Source: Hymenobacter sp. IS2118 (GTDB taxonomy: Bacteria; Bacteroidota; Bacteroidia; Cytophagales; Hymenobacteraceae). Taken from it: DNA of 64,000 bases. The translations under genes and the position numbers were made by a program. Under the pieces are notes generated by a model. That model was not told the origin of the DNA. It saw only the letters and a list, made by a program, of their open reading frames with translations, and did not search any database. The stretch spans positions 1 to 64,000 of the forward strand of contig NZ_JNLX01000149.1 in the NCBI RefSeq assembly GCF_000715495.1. The letters are read 5' to 3'. Below are positions 9,443 to 17,174 of the stretch, piece after piece (the first letter of the stretch is position 1; each line of letters opens with the position of its first letter).

Positions 9443-10435
9443 GTGGCCGTTATTCGCCAATACCCGATTCCAGTCGACGCACTTCCGCTGGAAGTAGGCG
9501 ACGCTTACGAAAGCCTGGCATTAGACCTGAGCGACTGGCTGAGCGCACCCAGCCCGTTTTCTTCCGATAACCTGGTCGACTATTTCGAAGAACACCTGGC
9601 CCAATGCGGCACCCCCGAAACCCGAATCAGGTACCTGTGCCGGTTGACGATGGGAGGGGGCACAAACAGGGAGGGATACCCCGAAGCAGCCGATGACCTC
9701 AAGCGGGTGCAGGGCACGTCACCCATCCGCGCCTACGAGGAGGACTACAACCGCACGCTGTTCATCGACACATACTTTTTCTCCTGGTTGGCCGTGCGGC
9801 TCACCGAAGCAGTTTGCGAGTACGCCGGCAGCTCCCGGCTGCGCGGGGCCAGGGCCAGCCTGTGGGCCGAATGGGAGGCTACGGCGCAACGCCGGGTGAT
9901 GTACCGCACGGACGACCACAGCACCCGGCAGCTGCTCCGCTACTTGTTTGGGGTGCTGATACCCTTTGCCGGGCGCAGCCGCACCCAGAGCCTCGGCAAC
10001 GTGGCCGAACAGTTTCGGCAGTCAGTGCCGCGGCCAACTCCCGCCGCCAAGCCGCCACTGCCCCCGCCCGATGCCAAGCCGCAAAACCTGGAAATGCTGT
10101 GCCAAAACGGGCTTACTCCGGCCAACGTCCGCGACCTGCTCGCACAGCTCGGTGCCATCGACGCCCAAACCGGCCACTGGCACTTGGGCGAACTGACCGG
10201 CAAGCCCGGCAAAGTAAAAAGCGCCTTCCCCGCCGCCTATCGGGCCTTGGCCGATAAAGGGCTACTGCTGAAGCTGGAAGGACCAACGTGGCGACAAATC
10301 TTCGTAACCGAGTTCAAGGCTGACATCAGCCTGCGCATGGCTAACTACGACACGAAAGGCCAAGCCAGCAACGCCTTTCACGATTACTACGCCGAGTCTC
10401 TGCGTTGGATTACCATCTGGAAAGCAGAACATTGA
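9443..10435 (+). CDS. Island protein of unknown function
   Basis: This 330-residue protein has no family I recognise. A GTG at 9443 gives the best start, 48 bp after the integrase gene. The N-terminal 190 residues are mixed helical with many aromatic residues. A proline-rich linker (about 195-215) leads to a C-terminal region (about 220-330) rich in LA..LGAID and FPAAYRALADKGLL-type helices, which resemble a winged-helix fold common in Bacteroidota mobile elements. It is co-directional with integrase and excisionase-like genes. A DNA-binding or regulatory role is only a guess. Confidence 0.7.
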   Translation: MAVIRQYPIPVDALPLEVGDAYESLALDLSDWLSAPSPFSSDNLVDYFEEHLAQCGTPETRIRYLCRLTMGGGTNREGYPEAADDLKRVQGTSPIRAYEEDYNRTLFIDTYFFSWLAVRLTEAVCEYAGSSRLRGARASLWAEWEATAQRRVMYRTDDHSTRQLLRYLFGVLIPFAGRSRTQSLGNVAEQFRQSVPRPTPAAKPPLPPPDAKPQNLEMLCQNGLTPANVRDLLAQLGAIDAQTGHWHLGELTGKPGKVKSAFPAAYRALADKGLLLKLEGPTWRQIFVTEFKADISLRMANYDTKGQASNAFHDYYAESLRWITIWKAEH

Positions 10436-10437
10436 TT

Positions 10438-10491
10438 TTCGTGCAGACCTTACGTGCGTTCGTGCGGGATTCGTGCGGACTTCATGCGGAC
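10438..10491. repeat. Short tandem repeats TTCGTGCGGAC (11-bp period)
   Basis: Three adjacent 11-mers (10459-10469, 10470-10480, 10481-10491) read TTCGTGCGGGA, TTCGTGCGGAC and TTCATGCGGAC. Two more similar words precede them at 10438 and 10450. An 11-bp period puts the copies on nearly the same face of the helix, as in operators or iterons. They lie 70 bp upstream of the excisionase-like gene. Confidence 0.65.
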
Positions 10492-10561
10492 GATTGACCC
10501 CGCATGAAAAACAGGCTCCCTTTGTGCCGTCGCTGGCCAACACCCCCAGCGGCACCCGCAC

Positions 10562-10882
10562 ATGGAGCCCTTCATCCTAAGCCCCGTTCCCTATGCTCAG
10601 CTGCTCGAAGACCTGCGGGCCATCTTCCGGCACGAAACCAACCAGCGTCCCGCCACGGCCCAGGGCACGTCTGACACCCCGGCCACCGACCTGCTGACCG
10701 TGCAGGAGGCCGCCGAGATGCTCGACGTGTGCCCCCAGACCGTCCACGAGTGGAAGCGGCGCGGCCTGCTCACCTACCACAAGATGGGCCGCCGCACCTA
10801 CCTCAAACGCGCCGAGGTACTGGCCGCGCTCAAGTCGGAAAAGCGCACCGTCAAAACCGGAAAGGGGACCGGCCGTGCGTAG
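10562..10882 (+). CDS. MerR/excisionase-type helix-turn-helix protein
   Basis: This 106-residue protein has a helix-turn-helix of the excisionase family in its C-terminal half: LLTVQEAAEMLDVCPQTVHEWKRRGLL, followed by a wing, MGRRTYLKRAEVLAAL (about residues 42-92; motif split here for length). Such proteins bend DNA at attachment sites to drive excision or act as small regulators. It lies 2.7 kb from attL and converges with the repressor gene, whose end is 2 bp away. The ATG at 10562 follows a tandem-repeat region that may be its own binding site. Directional control of the integrase is the likely job. Confidence 0.85.
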   Translation: MEPFILSPVPYAQLLEDLRAIFRHETNQRPATAQGTSDTPATDLLTVQEAAEMLDVCPQTVHEWKRRGLLTYHKMGRRTYLKRAEVLAALKSEKRTVKTGKGTGRA

Positions 10883-10884
10883 CG

Positions 10885-11793
10885 CTATTTCCGCGCCGTG
10901 GCCGCGGTCCCCTGGTTTAGGAACTGGCGCACTTCGTTGTAATCGTGGCCCAGCAGCTCAATCACTTCCTGCAGCCGCTCCATCAAGCGGGCCGCCGTGT
11001 AATCGGGCTTGCCCGGAATGTTCGACGAGAGGTAGCCCCGCACCATCCACAGCTGCTGCAAATCCTCCACCGGCAGCTTGTAGGGCTTGAAAGCGGGGTT
11101 GTCCGAGTGCAGCTCGAACGTCCCGCGCCGGTCGGTAATCACGGCCGGAATGCGCTTGAGCAACAGGTTTTCATGGGTTACCACCACGTAGCACTCATCC
11201 GGTTTGAGCAGGTCCAGCCGGTCCACGCTCTTGCACACCACGATGTCGCGGTGCCGAAAGGTCGGGTACATGCTGTCCCCGTCCACCTCAAACGCCCGGT
11301 ACTCGCCGTACTCGAAACCCGGCAGGTGGTACGATTTCATGTCCTGCAGGTACACCGCCTCATTGCACAGCGTCGGATAACCCGCCTGCACCGACAGCGG
11401 CACCAGCATCGTGGTTTCGTTGCCCGTCCGGTCCAGCGTTACGGTCAACACCTGTGCGCTGCTGAACACCGCCCGCGGTAGTTGAGCCGCTGGTTTAGGC
11501 ATTTCAATAGCGGCCGGCTGCGCGCTGTGCAGCATCGGCCCCTTGCCCATCAGCAGCCACTCGGCCGATACATCCGGAAAGGCCGACAGCAAATCCGTCG
11601 TCGTTTCATACGACGGCTTCACGTCTCCGCTGAGCACTTTGTACAGCTTCGAGGACCGGGCGTAGCCCAGTTTCTGGTTCGCTTCATAGGTGCTAAGGCG
11701 GTAGTGCTCAAAAAGCTGCTTGATGCGGCCACCGGTGTCCCCATCTACACCGGCTGACATTTCTTTTTTGGGTTGTTGCTCAACAGATTCCAT
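10885..11793 (-). CDS. LexA/CI-type repressor with S24 autoprotease domain
   Basis: This 302-residue phage-type repressor has an N-terminal XRE-like helix-turn-helix (about 20-80) and a C-terminal LexA-like serine protease domain. The catalytic dyad is visible: S174 in DGDSMYPTF and K213 in LLLKRI. A candidate self-cleavage bond, A137-G138 (VQAGYP), lies at the expected spacing before the serine. By family knowledge, RecA filaments would trigger cleavage and derepress the island, linking excision or replication to DNA damage. It is divergent from the gene at 11872; the region between holds a 14-bp palindrome and a 21-bp repeat array. All key residues are intact. Confidence 0.92.
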   Translation of the reverse strand: MESVEQQPKKEMSAGVDGDTGGRIKQLFEHYRLSTYEANQKLGYARSSKLYKVLSGDVKPSYETTTDLLSAFPDVSAEWLLMGKGPMLHSAQPAAIEMPKPAAQLPRAVFSSAQVLTVTLDRTGNETTMLVPLSVQAGYPTLCNEAVYLQDMKSYHLPGFEYGEYRAFEVDGDSMYPTFRHRDIVVCKSVDRLDLLKPDECYVVVTHENLLLKRIPAVITDRRGTFELHSDNPAFKPYKLPVEDLQQLWMVRGYLSSNIPGKPDYTAARLMERLQEVIELLGHDYNEVRQFLNQGTAATARK

Positions 11794-11833
11794 AAATGTG
11801 GGCCTCGTTTAGTGCACATTAGGCAGTGTATTT

Positions 11834-11847
11834 ACGCATTTATGCGT
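11834..11847. promoter_or_regulatory. Palindromic operator candidate ACGCATTTATGCGT
   Basis: A near-symmetric 14-bp site (ACGCAT, 2-bp spacer, ATGCGT) lies in the divergent region between the repressor gene and the next gene. Position and symmetry suit the binding site of the dimeric repressor. Confidence 0.55.
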
Positions 11848-11870
11848 TAATTGCCTTAGTAATTCTTACA

Positions 11871-11962
11871 AATGTACGTCATGAATAACAAAATGTACGT
11901 CACGGATAACAAAATGGAAAACAAGGATAATAAAATGGAAGACAGGGATAACAAAATGGACA
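11871..11962 (+). repeat. 21-bp tandem repeat array with five in-frame ATG codons
   Basis: A word close to GATAACAAAATGGAA recurs exactly every 21 bp (11884, 11905, 11926, 11947), preceded by a partial unit. ATGs fall at 11872, 11893, 11914, 11935 and 11956, all in one frame. Read as protein, the repeat is DNKM plus three variable residues. Changes in copy number would keep the frame and alter only the leader length. Confidence 0.85.
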
Positions 11963-12201
11963 AGCCACCCACCCTGCACGAGCTGATTAAGGCTCTCGGC
12001 GACCGCACCAATGTAGTGGGCGACGCCCTGCGCCGCCTCATCGAGCAGGGCCACACCTATACGCGCTCTGCCATCTACACCACCATCCAGCGCGACGGCC
12101 GCAACAACCCCATCATCGCCACCGCCGTGCTCGACGCCATCGAAGCCGAGAAGCAGGCCCGCGCTGCGTTCGACGCCCGCCGCCAGGCCCTGGCCGCCTA
12201 A
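11872..12201 (+). CDS. Small early protein divergent from the repressor; start uncertain
   Basis: This protein has up to 109 residues, and the conserved-looking part begins at M29 (MDKPPTLHELIKALGDR, ATG at 11956). The first 28 residues are encoded by the 21-bp repeat array and look like a repetitive NKM leader. The core is helical (LIKALGDRTNVVGDALRRLIEQG) and could be a Cro-like or other DNA-binding protein, but no clear family is recognised. Its position opposite the S24 repressor is where phages place Cro or other early regulators. The start could be any of five in-frame ATGs; the last is the most likely. Confidence 0.65.
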   Translation: MYVMNNKMYVTDNKMENKDNKMEDRDNKMDKPPTLHELIKALGDRTNVVGDALRRLIEQGHTYTRSAIYTTIQRDGRNNPIIATAVLDAIEAEKQARAAFDARRQALAA

Positions 12202-12296
12202 GCATAGCCCTCTTCCTGATTCTCCTTGCGCACAATGCCCTAAAAAAGGCATTGCTGGCACCGCTTTGCCCATTCCATCCCTAATTCTCGCCAACC

Positions 12297-12884
12297 ATGT
12301 CCCAGCTATTACCTGTCGTCGGCCCAGCCGGGTCCGTCCCAGACAATCCTGAGGCCGCTGCCTCCATCATCACCATCCAGAAGGCCAAACTCAAGGACCA
12401 GCACCTAACGTGCGAGTTCACCGAGCAGCGCACCCAGGACGCGCCCCCGCGCAGCTTCGCCCTGACCTGTGCCGAACAGGTTCACCCTGACCTCACCCAT
12501 CGTCTCAGCCGCCTGGTGCCGCACCTCTGCCTGCTCACCGAGCAACTGACCGAAGGCCCCGACTACTGGCCCGACGAATCCGAAGAGTTACCCGCGCTAT
12601 TCGAGCAATTCACCGTCACCGGCTTCTCGATGGGCCGCAACCAAAGCGGAGTCACGCTCATCGGCCAGCGCGAGCTAATCGGTGGCCGGGTGCTCAACCT
12701 GACCACGCCCTACCAGTCCTTCGATGACGAGCAGGGCAGCTACCTCTACGCTCCCCTGCTCGAAACCGAGCTGTTGGAGGCCTTAGCCGAGGTAGAGGCC
12801 GCGCTACGGGGCAAATGCACCGAATTCCGCCAACTCGATTTGTTCGAGCAGCCCGCCGCCGCGCAGCTTGGCGGGGCCCAGTAG
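12297..12884 (+). CDS. Island early-region protein of unknown function
   Basis: This 195-residue acidic soluble protein has no recognised domain. A hydrophobic central strand region (SRLVPHLCLLTEQL) and a run of beta-like segments (FTVTGFSMGRNQSGVTLIGQREL) suggest a compact mixed fold. The C-terminus ends in a DLFEQP-type acidic tail. It lies 9 bp upstream of the initiator-like gene on the same strand and is probably co-transcribed with it. Early phage replication regions often carry such single-copy proteins. No function is assigned. Confidence 0.7.
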   Translation: MSQLLPVVGPAGSVPDNPEAAASIITIQKAKLKDQHLTCEFTEQRTQDAPPRSFALTCAEQVHPDLTHRLSRLVPHLCLLTEQLTEGPDYWPDESEELPALFEQFTVTGFSMGRNQSGVTLIGQRELIGGRVLNLTTPYQSFDDEQGSYLYAPLLETELLEALAEVEAALRGKCTEFRQLDLFEQPAAAQLGGAQ

Positions 12885-12893
12885 CCCGCCGCC

Positions 12894-13925
12894 GTGAATT
12901 ATGTGCAGCACACCCGCGCCGCCCACGAGTGGCTACGCGCCCAGGCCGGGGCCACCCCGCACCACGTCAGCCTGTATTGGGCCCTGTTTTTCCAGTGGAA
13001 CGCCGCCCGCTTCCCCGCAGCCCTCGACCTCGACCATGCCGCCACCATGCAGGCTGCCCGCATCGGCAGCCGCCATACCTACCGCGCCGTACTGCGCGAC
13101 CTCGACACTTGGAGCCTGCTTACCTACCACCCCAGCCAGTCCCGCTACGACCAAAGCCGTTGCCTCCTGCGCGACTTGTCCTGTCCCGACGTGGCACAAC
13201 CCAGACCCGCCGCACCAGGGCCAGAAGTGGCCCCGATGAACCCCCGCACCGAGGCCACTTCTGGCCCACATAAAACCGCCGCATCGGGGCCAGAACTGAC
13301 CCAAGCACTTAGGCCAGAAGTGGCCCCGATGAAGGCTTCATGTGGGCCAGAAGTGGCCCAAGACACTATAGTAAGTAAAACAATACTCTTAAACAGTGTA
13401 GTAGTAAACAGCGCTGCCGCTGCGCAAAAAAATAGGGGAGGGGCTTCACCCCCAGACGACGGGCATTCAAAAAAGCCGGAACTGTCCGACGATTCCCAGC
13501 CGCCGCCAGGCGCAGCCCCCAAGAAAAAAGTTGCGCAAAAAAAGAAGGGGGTACACGCCGACACCATCCGCGCTGCGGCCACCGCCCCGCCCAATCAATC
13601 GGCCCGGCGCGGCCCAGCCCCTGACCTGCCCTTCGCTCAATCGGTGATAGCCTCGCTCGAAGACTTCACCGCCGCATTTGCCGGCACCGATTACGCCCTG
13701 GCTGACCTGCCTTTCTACCACGAGTTGGTCGCCAGCTGGCGCGACAAAACCACCGGCGAAGCCCCCCGCCGCAAAGATTGGGTAGCCACCGCCAAACGCT
13801 TCATGCTCAACGATGCTCGCGATAACCGCCTCAAACTCGCTCCCGGCGTCCACCGCCACGACCCCGCAGCCGGCCACGCCGGAGCACGCCCTACTGGCTA
13901 CCGCAGCAGCCGCTACGATTCGTGA
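12894..13925 (+). CDS. Replication initiator-like protein containing a candidate origin
   Basis: This 343-residue protein starts at GTG 12894. Residues 1-95 form a winged-helix-type domain (HVSLYWALFFQWNAARFP, then RIGSRHTYRAVLRDLDTW), a layout seen in replication initiators of Bacteroidota phages and plasmids. Residues of about 100-165 are low complexity, with GPEVA-type words that arise from five 16-bp palindromic DNA repeats. A lysine-rich stretch (PKKKVAQKKKG) and a C-terminal helical domain (about 240-320, with KDWVATAKRFMLND) follow. A repeat array inside the initiator gene followed by an AT-rich tract parallels the lambda O gene. The initiator role is inferred from that context. Confidence 0.75.
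   Translation: MNYVQHTRAAHEWLRAQAGATPHHVSLYWALFFQWNAARFPAALDLDHAATMQAARIGSRHTYRAVLRDLDTWSLLTYHPSQSRYDQSRCLLRDLSCPDVAQPRPAAPGPEVAPMNPRTEATSGPHKTAASGPELTQALRPEVAPMKASCGPEVAQDTIVSKTILLNSVVVNSAAAAQKNRGGASPPDDGHSKKPELSDDSQPPPGAAPKKKVAQKKKGVHADTIRAAATAPPNQSARRGPAPDLPFAQSVIASLEDFTAAFAGTDYALADLPFYHELVASWRDKTTGEAPRRKDWVATAKRFMLNDARDNRLKLAPGVHRHDPAAGHAGARPTGYRSSRYDS
13218..13410. other. Candidate replication origin: five 16-bp iterons plus AT-rich tract
   Basis: The iterons match GGGCCAGAAGTGGCCC or its reverse complement: 13218-13233, 13252-13267 (inverted, first base A), 13287-13302 (two changes), 13311-13326 and 13344-13359. Each is itself palindromic in its outer six bases. Immediately downstream, 13360-13410 has 14 G/C of 51 bases (27%) in a GC-rich region, suiting a DNA-unwinding element. 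Confidence 0.7.
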
Positions 13926-14655
13926 GCTGGCCCACACTCCCAACGAGGAGGCCCGTGAAATCGTGGCCGAAATGTCGGTGGGCCTCAACCGCACCGTGGC
14001 CCTCGCCGCCCCCAAAATCTTCCAGCTCAACCACCGGCTCGGCGAGGCCACCGTGGTCAAGCTGCTGGTACTTCTCCTCAAATGCTTCGTCGACTCGGTG
14101 CGCGTACCCGACAAGCTCGGCCCGGCCGACATCATCGAAGTGGCCGACACCCTGGCCCAAACCTACACCCACGACAGCATCAAGGACATTCTGCTGGCCC
14201 TCAAAGAAGCCCGCACGAGCGGCACCATCTTCTACCAGGCCCTGGATGCCAGCCAGATTTACGCCATCATCAACGCCTATTTCGACAAGAAATCCACTTG
14301 GCTCGAAAGCCAACACCACGACCGCAAGGCCCAGGGCAGTAGCCTGGAGCACAGCGCCGTGGCCCAGCTCCGCCAGTTCGGCCCGCAGCTGACGCAGCAC
14401 CTGCAGCTGCGCATCGCCCCCGACCACCCCAACGCCGACCAGCTCCGCCGCAAACTCAGCCTCACCGCCGCCCGGGAGCGCCGCGGCCTCATCACCCCCG
14501 CCCAGGCCGCCCAAAGCCGCGCCGACGTGGCCGCCGCCAACGTCCGCAAAGCCCGCGCCGACTGGCAGCCCCGCCCCGAGGCCCAGGCCGCCATCAACGC
14601 CCGCCACCGCACCGAAGACCAGGCCCTGGCCGACAAATACCGTGTCCGCTCATGA
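13813..14655 (+). CDS. Replication-region helical protein of unknown function
   Basis: Up to 280 residues are coded, overlapping the end of the initiator-like gene by 113 bp; the true start may lie further in. The central part (about 65-165) contains KLGPADIIEVADTLAQTY, then DILLALKEARTSG and a YAIINAYFDKK helix. This recalls accessory replication proteins near initiators in Bacteroidota mobile elements. The C-terminal third is a charged helical tail (AARERRGLITPAQAAQSRAD). It ends in a 4-bp ATGA overlap with the VRR-NUC gene, so the two are translationally coupled. Primosome or helicase-loader assistance is a guess from position. Confidence 0.7.
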   Translation: MLAITASNSLPASTATTPQPATPEHALLATAAAATIRELAHTPNEEAREIVAEMSVGLNRTVALAAPKIFQLNHRLGEATVVKLLVLLLKCFVDSVRVPDKLGPADIIEVADTLAQTYTHDSIKDILLALKEARTSGTIFYQALDASQIYAIINAYFDKKSTWLESQHHDRKAQGSSLEHSAVAQLRQFGPQLTQHLQLRIAPDHPNADQLRRKLSLTAARERRGLITPAQAAQSRADVAAANVRKARADWQPRPEAQAAINARHRTEDQALADKYRVRS

Positions 14656-15062
14656 ACCCCGAACCCCCCACCATGGCCCTCGCCAAAAAGCACGACCAGC
14701 TGCCCCTCGACCTCGGCCAGCTCTACGCCGCCGACATTACCGGTGCCATCCTGGCCTTCCTCACCCACCACGGCTACACCGCCTGGCGCCAGAACACCAC
14801 CGGCATCTACGACGCCGCCAAAGCCCGCTGGCGCGTCAACCCCCAGGGTAGGAGAGGAGTGCCCGATATCATCGGCTTCCGCAACCGCGACGGCGTGTTT
14901 ATCGGCGTCGAAGTCAAAACCGGCCGCGACCAGCTCCGCGACGACCAGAAGCAGTTTCTCGATGAGTTGAAAGCCGCTAACGGTCTGGCCTTTGTCGCAC
15001 ATAGCTTTGTGCAGTTTCAGCAGTCGTTCGAGCGGCGCGGCCTCCACCGCCAAGCCGCCTGA
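14652..15062 (+). CDS. VRR-NUC domain nuclease
   Basis: This 136-residue protein is essentially one VRR-NUC (PD-(D/E)XK) domain. The core motif is GVPDIIGF with D72, followed by GVEVKTG with E87 and K89, and a final strand GLAFVAHS. Small phage VRR-NUC proteins act as structure-specific nucleases in replication or recombination. It overlaps the preceding gene by 4 bp and closes the replication run. All three metal-binding/catalytic residues are present. Confidence 0.92.
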   Translation: MNPEPPTMALAKKHDQLPLDLGQLYAADITGAILAFLTHHGYTAWRQNTTGIYDAAKARWRVNPQGRRGVPDIIGFRNRDGVFIGVEVKTGRDQLRDDQKQFLDELKAANGLAFVAHSFVQFQQSFERRGLHRQAA

Positions 15063-15096
15063 CTAAGCCCAACCCTCGCCGTTTTTCTCAACTGAC

Positions 15097-15138
15097 AAAA
15101 AGCCCCGAGCACTTCTGTACCCGGGGTTGTTGTTTTTT
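15097..15138 (+). terminator. Probable terminator after the replication run
   Basis: A short stem (CCCCG 15103-15107 with CGGGG 15122-15126) is followed by a T-rich stretch. It lies between the convergent VRR-NUC and DUF3037 genes. The stem is short, so the call is moderate. Confidence 0.5.
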
Positions 15139-15177
15139 TCTGGTACGCAGCTGTGAGCAGCTTGCAGCACGAGATGA

Positions 15178-16095
15178 TTAAGTCAACTGGTCGAATTCTG
15201 CTTGCGCTGCTGCCGGTGCCAGGAAGGTGGTAGCATTTGTCTGCTCTATTCGGTCGGCCACCAAAGCTGCCTCTTCGGTGGCAATCACCCGAAACAGCGA
15301 CTCCTTGCGTATGGCCCGCCAAAATTTGTGCTTATCCGCGTCGGTAAAGGCGTCCGGTTCGTCGGCGATGATGTACAGCACGTTCTCCGCTGGCTTCTTC
15401 GGCTTGTAGTGCTCACTCAGACTTTTCAGGGCAATCCGACATTCATTGGCGTGCTGCTGCAGCGTATTTATCGTGTACTGCTCCAGCGGCAGGCTGTGCG
15501 CGCCAATAAGCGCGCCATTCATCCCGATGCAATCCAGTCGCAGATTGAAAAATATGTCGGGCAGCACCTTGGGCGTAAGTAGCACATTGGTGTGCACCTG
15601 CCGCTCCACTCGCTGAATCAATTGCTTCACTGGCTGCGACACCAGCACCCGCTGGCGGCTGCGTTTGGCTTGTTCAGTCGAATCCACCAGGTTGCTGAAC
15701 AGCACCCGGAATAAGTTTTCCGGACTGTCGTCCGCAAACACCGCCACGGCCGCCGGGGTGTCAATTCGCAGAATGCCGTTTGAGTAGCGGCTCAGGTATT
15801 CCCAATTAGCCCGGTTCAGGAGCAGCGTCGCGTCGGGCACTTCCTCAACAGCCGCCGCCGCACGGCGCACATCCGTATCCGCCTCCAGCCGGGCAATCAG
15901 TTGCCGCACCGCGTACTGTAGCGTCGCCTCGGCCCGACGAGCCAGCAAAAACGAGAGCTTCAGCTTCCGGGCCGACACTTCGTGCCAGTACCGCTCCCCG
16001 TCAAACAACACCAGCCCCACAACCACGGCTTCGCCCGATGCCGGATTGGGCACCACGCGCAGCAGGGTATAAAAGGGCTGGTCAGTAGGGTTCAT
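15178..16095 (-). CDS. DUF3037-like protein paired with a HipA-like kinase
   Basis: This 305-residue protein uses the ATG at 16095. The N-terminal part (FYTLLRVVPNPASGEAVVVG, then LVLFDGERYW) matches DUF3037 proteins, which are typically about 120 residues; here a longer C-terminal helical region follows. It lies 2 bp downstream of the HipA-like kinase gene on the same strand, a recurrent pairing in bacteria. The biochemical role is unknown; it may be a partner or substrate of the kinase. Next to an RM gene on a mobile island, a defence or stability role is possible but inferred. Confidence 0.75.
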   Translation of the reverse strand: MNPTDQPFYTLLRVVPNPASGEAVVVGLVLFDGERYWHEVSARKLKLSFLLARRAEATLQYAVRQLIARLEADTDVRRAAAAVEEVPDATLLLNRANWEYLSRYSNGILRIDTPAAVAVFADDSPENLFRVLFSNLVDSTEQAKRSRQRVLVSQPVKQLIQRVERQVHTNVLLTPKVLPDIFFNLRLDCIGMNGALIGAHSLPLEQYTINTLQQHANECRIALKSLSEHYKPKKPAENVLYIIADEPDAFTDADKHKFWRAIRKESLFRVIATEEAALVADRIEQTNATTFLAPAAAQAEFDQLT

Positions 16096-16097
16096 GG

Positions 16098-16937
16098 TTA
16101 AGAAAGGGAGTCCAAAAATTCCGCCCACAAATTAGCTAAACGGTTCTGACAGAACAGAAAATAAAACAAACTGGTTTGTTCCGCCTCACTTAATTGATAA
16201 GGTGCAGGCATCAACGCACATACGGCTAAAAACTGCGCCCGGCACTTTTCGATGCGAAGATAGTAGCCTTCTTTCAGCTCTTCGGCCCACAGCAGCGGGT
16301 TGCGCCGCTGCCACCGCCGCAACACGGCCTGTGCAGCGGCAGCCTGAACCAGGTTCGCATTGTAGCTGAAGTAGGTCTGACGAAAGTCAAGATTTTCAAA
16401 CCGGTCCGAAGTAAAGGTATAGGCGTGGTCGATGGCCCAACACCGCAGCCGGCCCCGTGCCCCCGCCGGGCCAGGGTCCGGCGCTAGGATTAGGTTGTGG
16501 TGGCTGGCTCGCCGGTCGTCGTTCGATACCCAGGCATCAAATAAAGCCGTCCACAGCAAGTCCTCCGGATTGGTCAACAGGTCCAGCTCCGACAAATTTC
16601 CTTGTTGGATAAAATCACTGCTGTCCAATGCATCGGGTACCGCTTGCGACCCAAAACACGGCTCCCCCAAGTGCCGTGCGGCTGACCGGGCCGCCACCGG
16701 TAGGTTTTGCCGCACTGCTTCTGGTACCAAGAGCAGCGCCACTTCGGGCGTTTCCACCCCCCAGCAGCGTAGCAGAAAATGGCATAACCACTCGCATTTC
16801 AGCTCGTAGGCTTGGTGCTGCACGTATTTCAGGTAGTACTGCTCCCCATTATCCGCCAGCACGAGCAAGGGTTTGTGGGCCGTGGGCATCACGTCCAGTA
16901 CCAGGCGTACCCGTTGTTGCGCAATCGGAGTCAGCAT
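16098..16937 (-). CDS. HipA-like kinase
   Basis: This 279-residue protein starts at ATG 16937; an upstream extension is possible but looks non-coding. It has the small HipA-like fold: nucleotide-binding lysine K37 (YYLKYV), catalytic-loop residues around NDDRRASHHNLIL (D141, N148) and a DFG-like metal site at D170 (AIDHAY). HipA-family proteins phosphorylate proteins, classically in toxin-antitoxin modules, but stand-alone HipA-like kinases beside DUF3037 are of unknown target. No HipB-like DNA-binding antitoxin is seen next to it. It forms an operon with the downstream DUF3037 gene. Confidence 0.82.
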   Translation of the reverse strand: MLTPIAQQRVRLVLDVMPTAHKPLLVLADNGEQYYLKYVQHQAYELKCEWLCHFLLRCWGVETPEVALLLVPEAVRQNLPVAARSAARHLGEPCFGSQAVPDALDSSDFIQQGNLSELDLLTNPEDLLWTALFDAWVSNDDRRASHHNLILAPDPGPAGARGRLRCWAIDHAYTFTSDRFENLDFRQTYFSYNANLVQAAAAQAVLRRWQRRNPLLWAEELKEGYYLRIEKCRAQFLAVCALMPAPYQLSEAEQTSLFYFLFCQNRLANLWAEFLDSLS

Positions 16938-17174
16938 ACGGCTGCGTGCAAATCGGCTGTTCCGGGGGGCTGCAAGCAAATCAAGCGGACGTCCTGCATA
17001 AAGTCGATGTTGCCCCACAAGCCAAACACTCGATTGGCGGGCCGCGAAGTTACACGTATTGTGCAATGGCAGGCTACTACTCCATACGACATCAAGGCGA
17101 GGCGAACCAGCCACTGAGCGAAAGCGAGAGACCCTTGTTCAGTGCAGTTGCCAGCGGCCGCCCTCAAGCGCACT

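Noticed and set aside
13218..13359. A CRISPR array in the repeated region
   Set aside because: The repeats are 16-bp palindromes with one inverted copy and spacings of 8-20 bp, inside a coding frame; there are no cas genes in the window.
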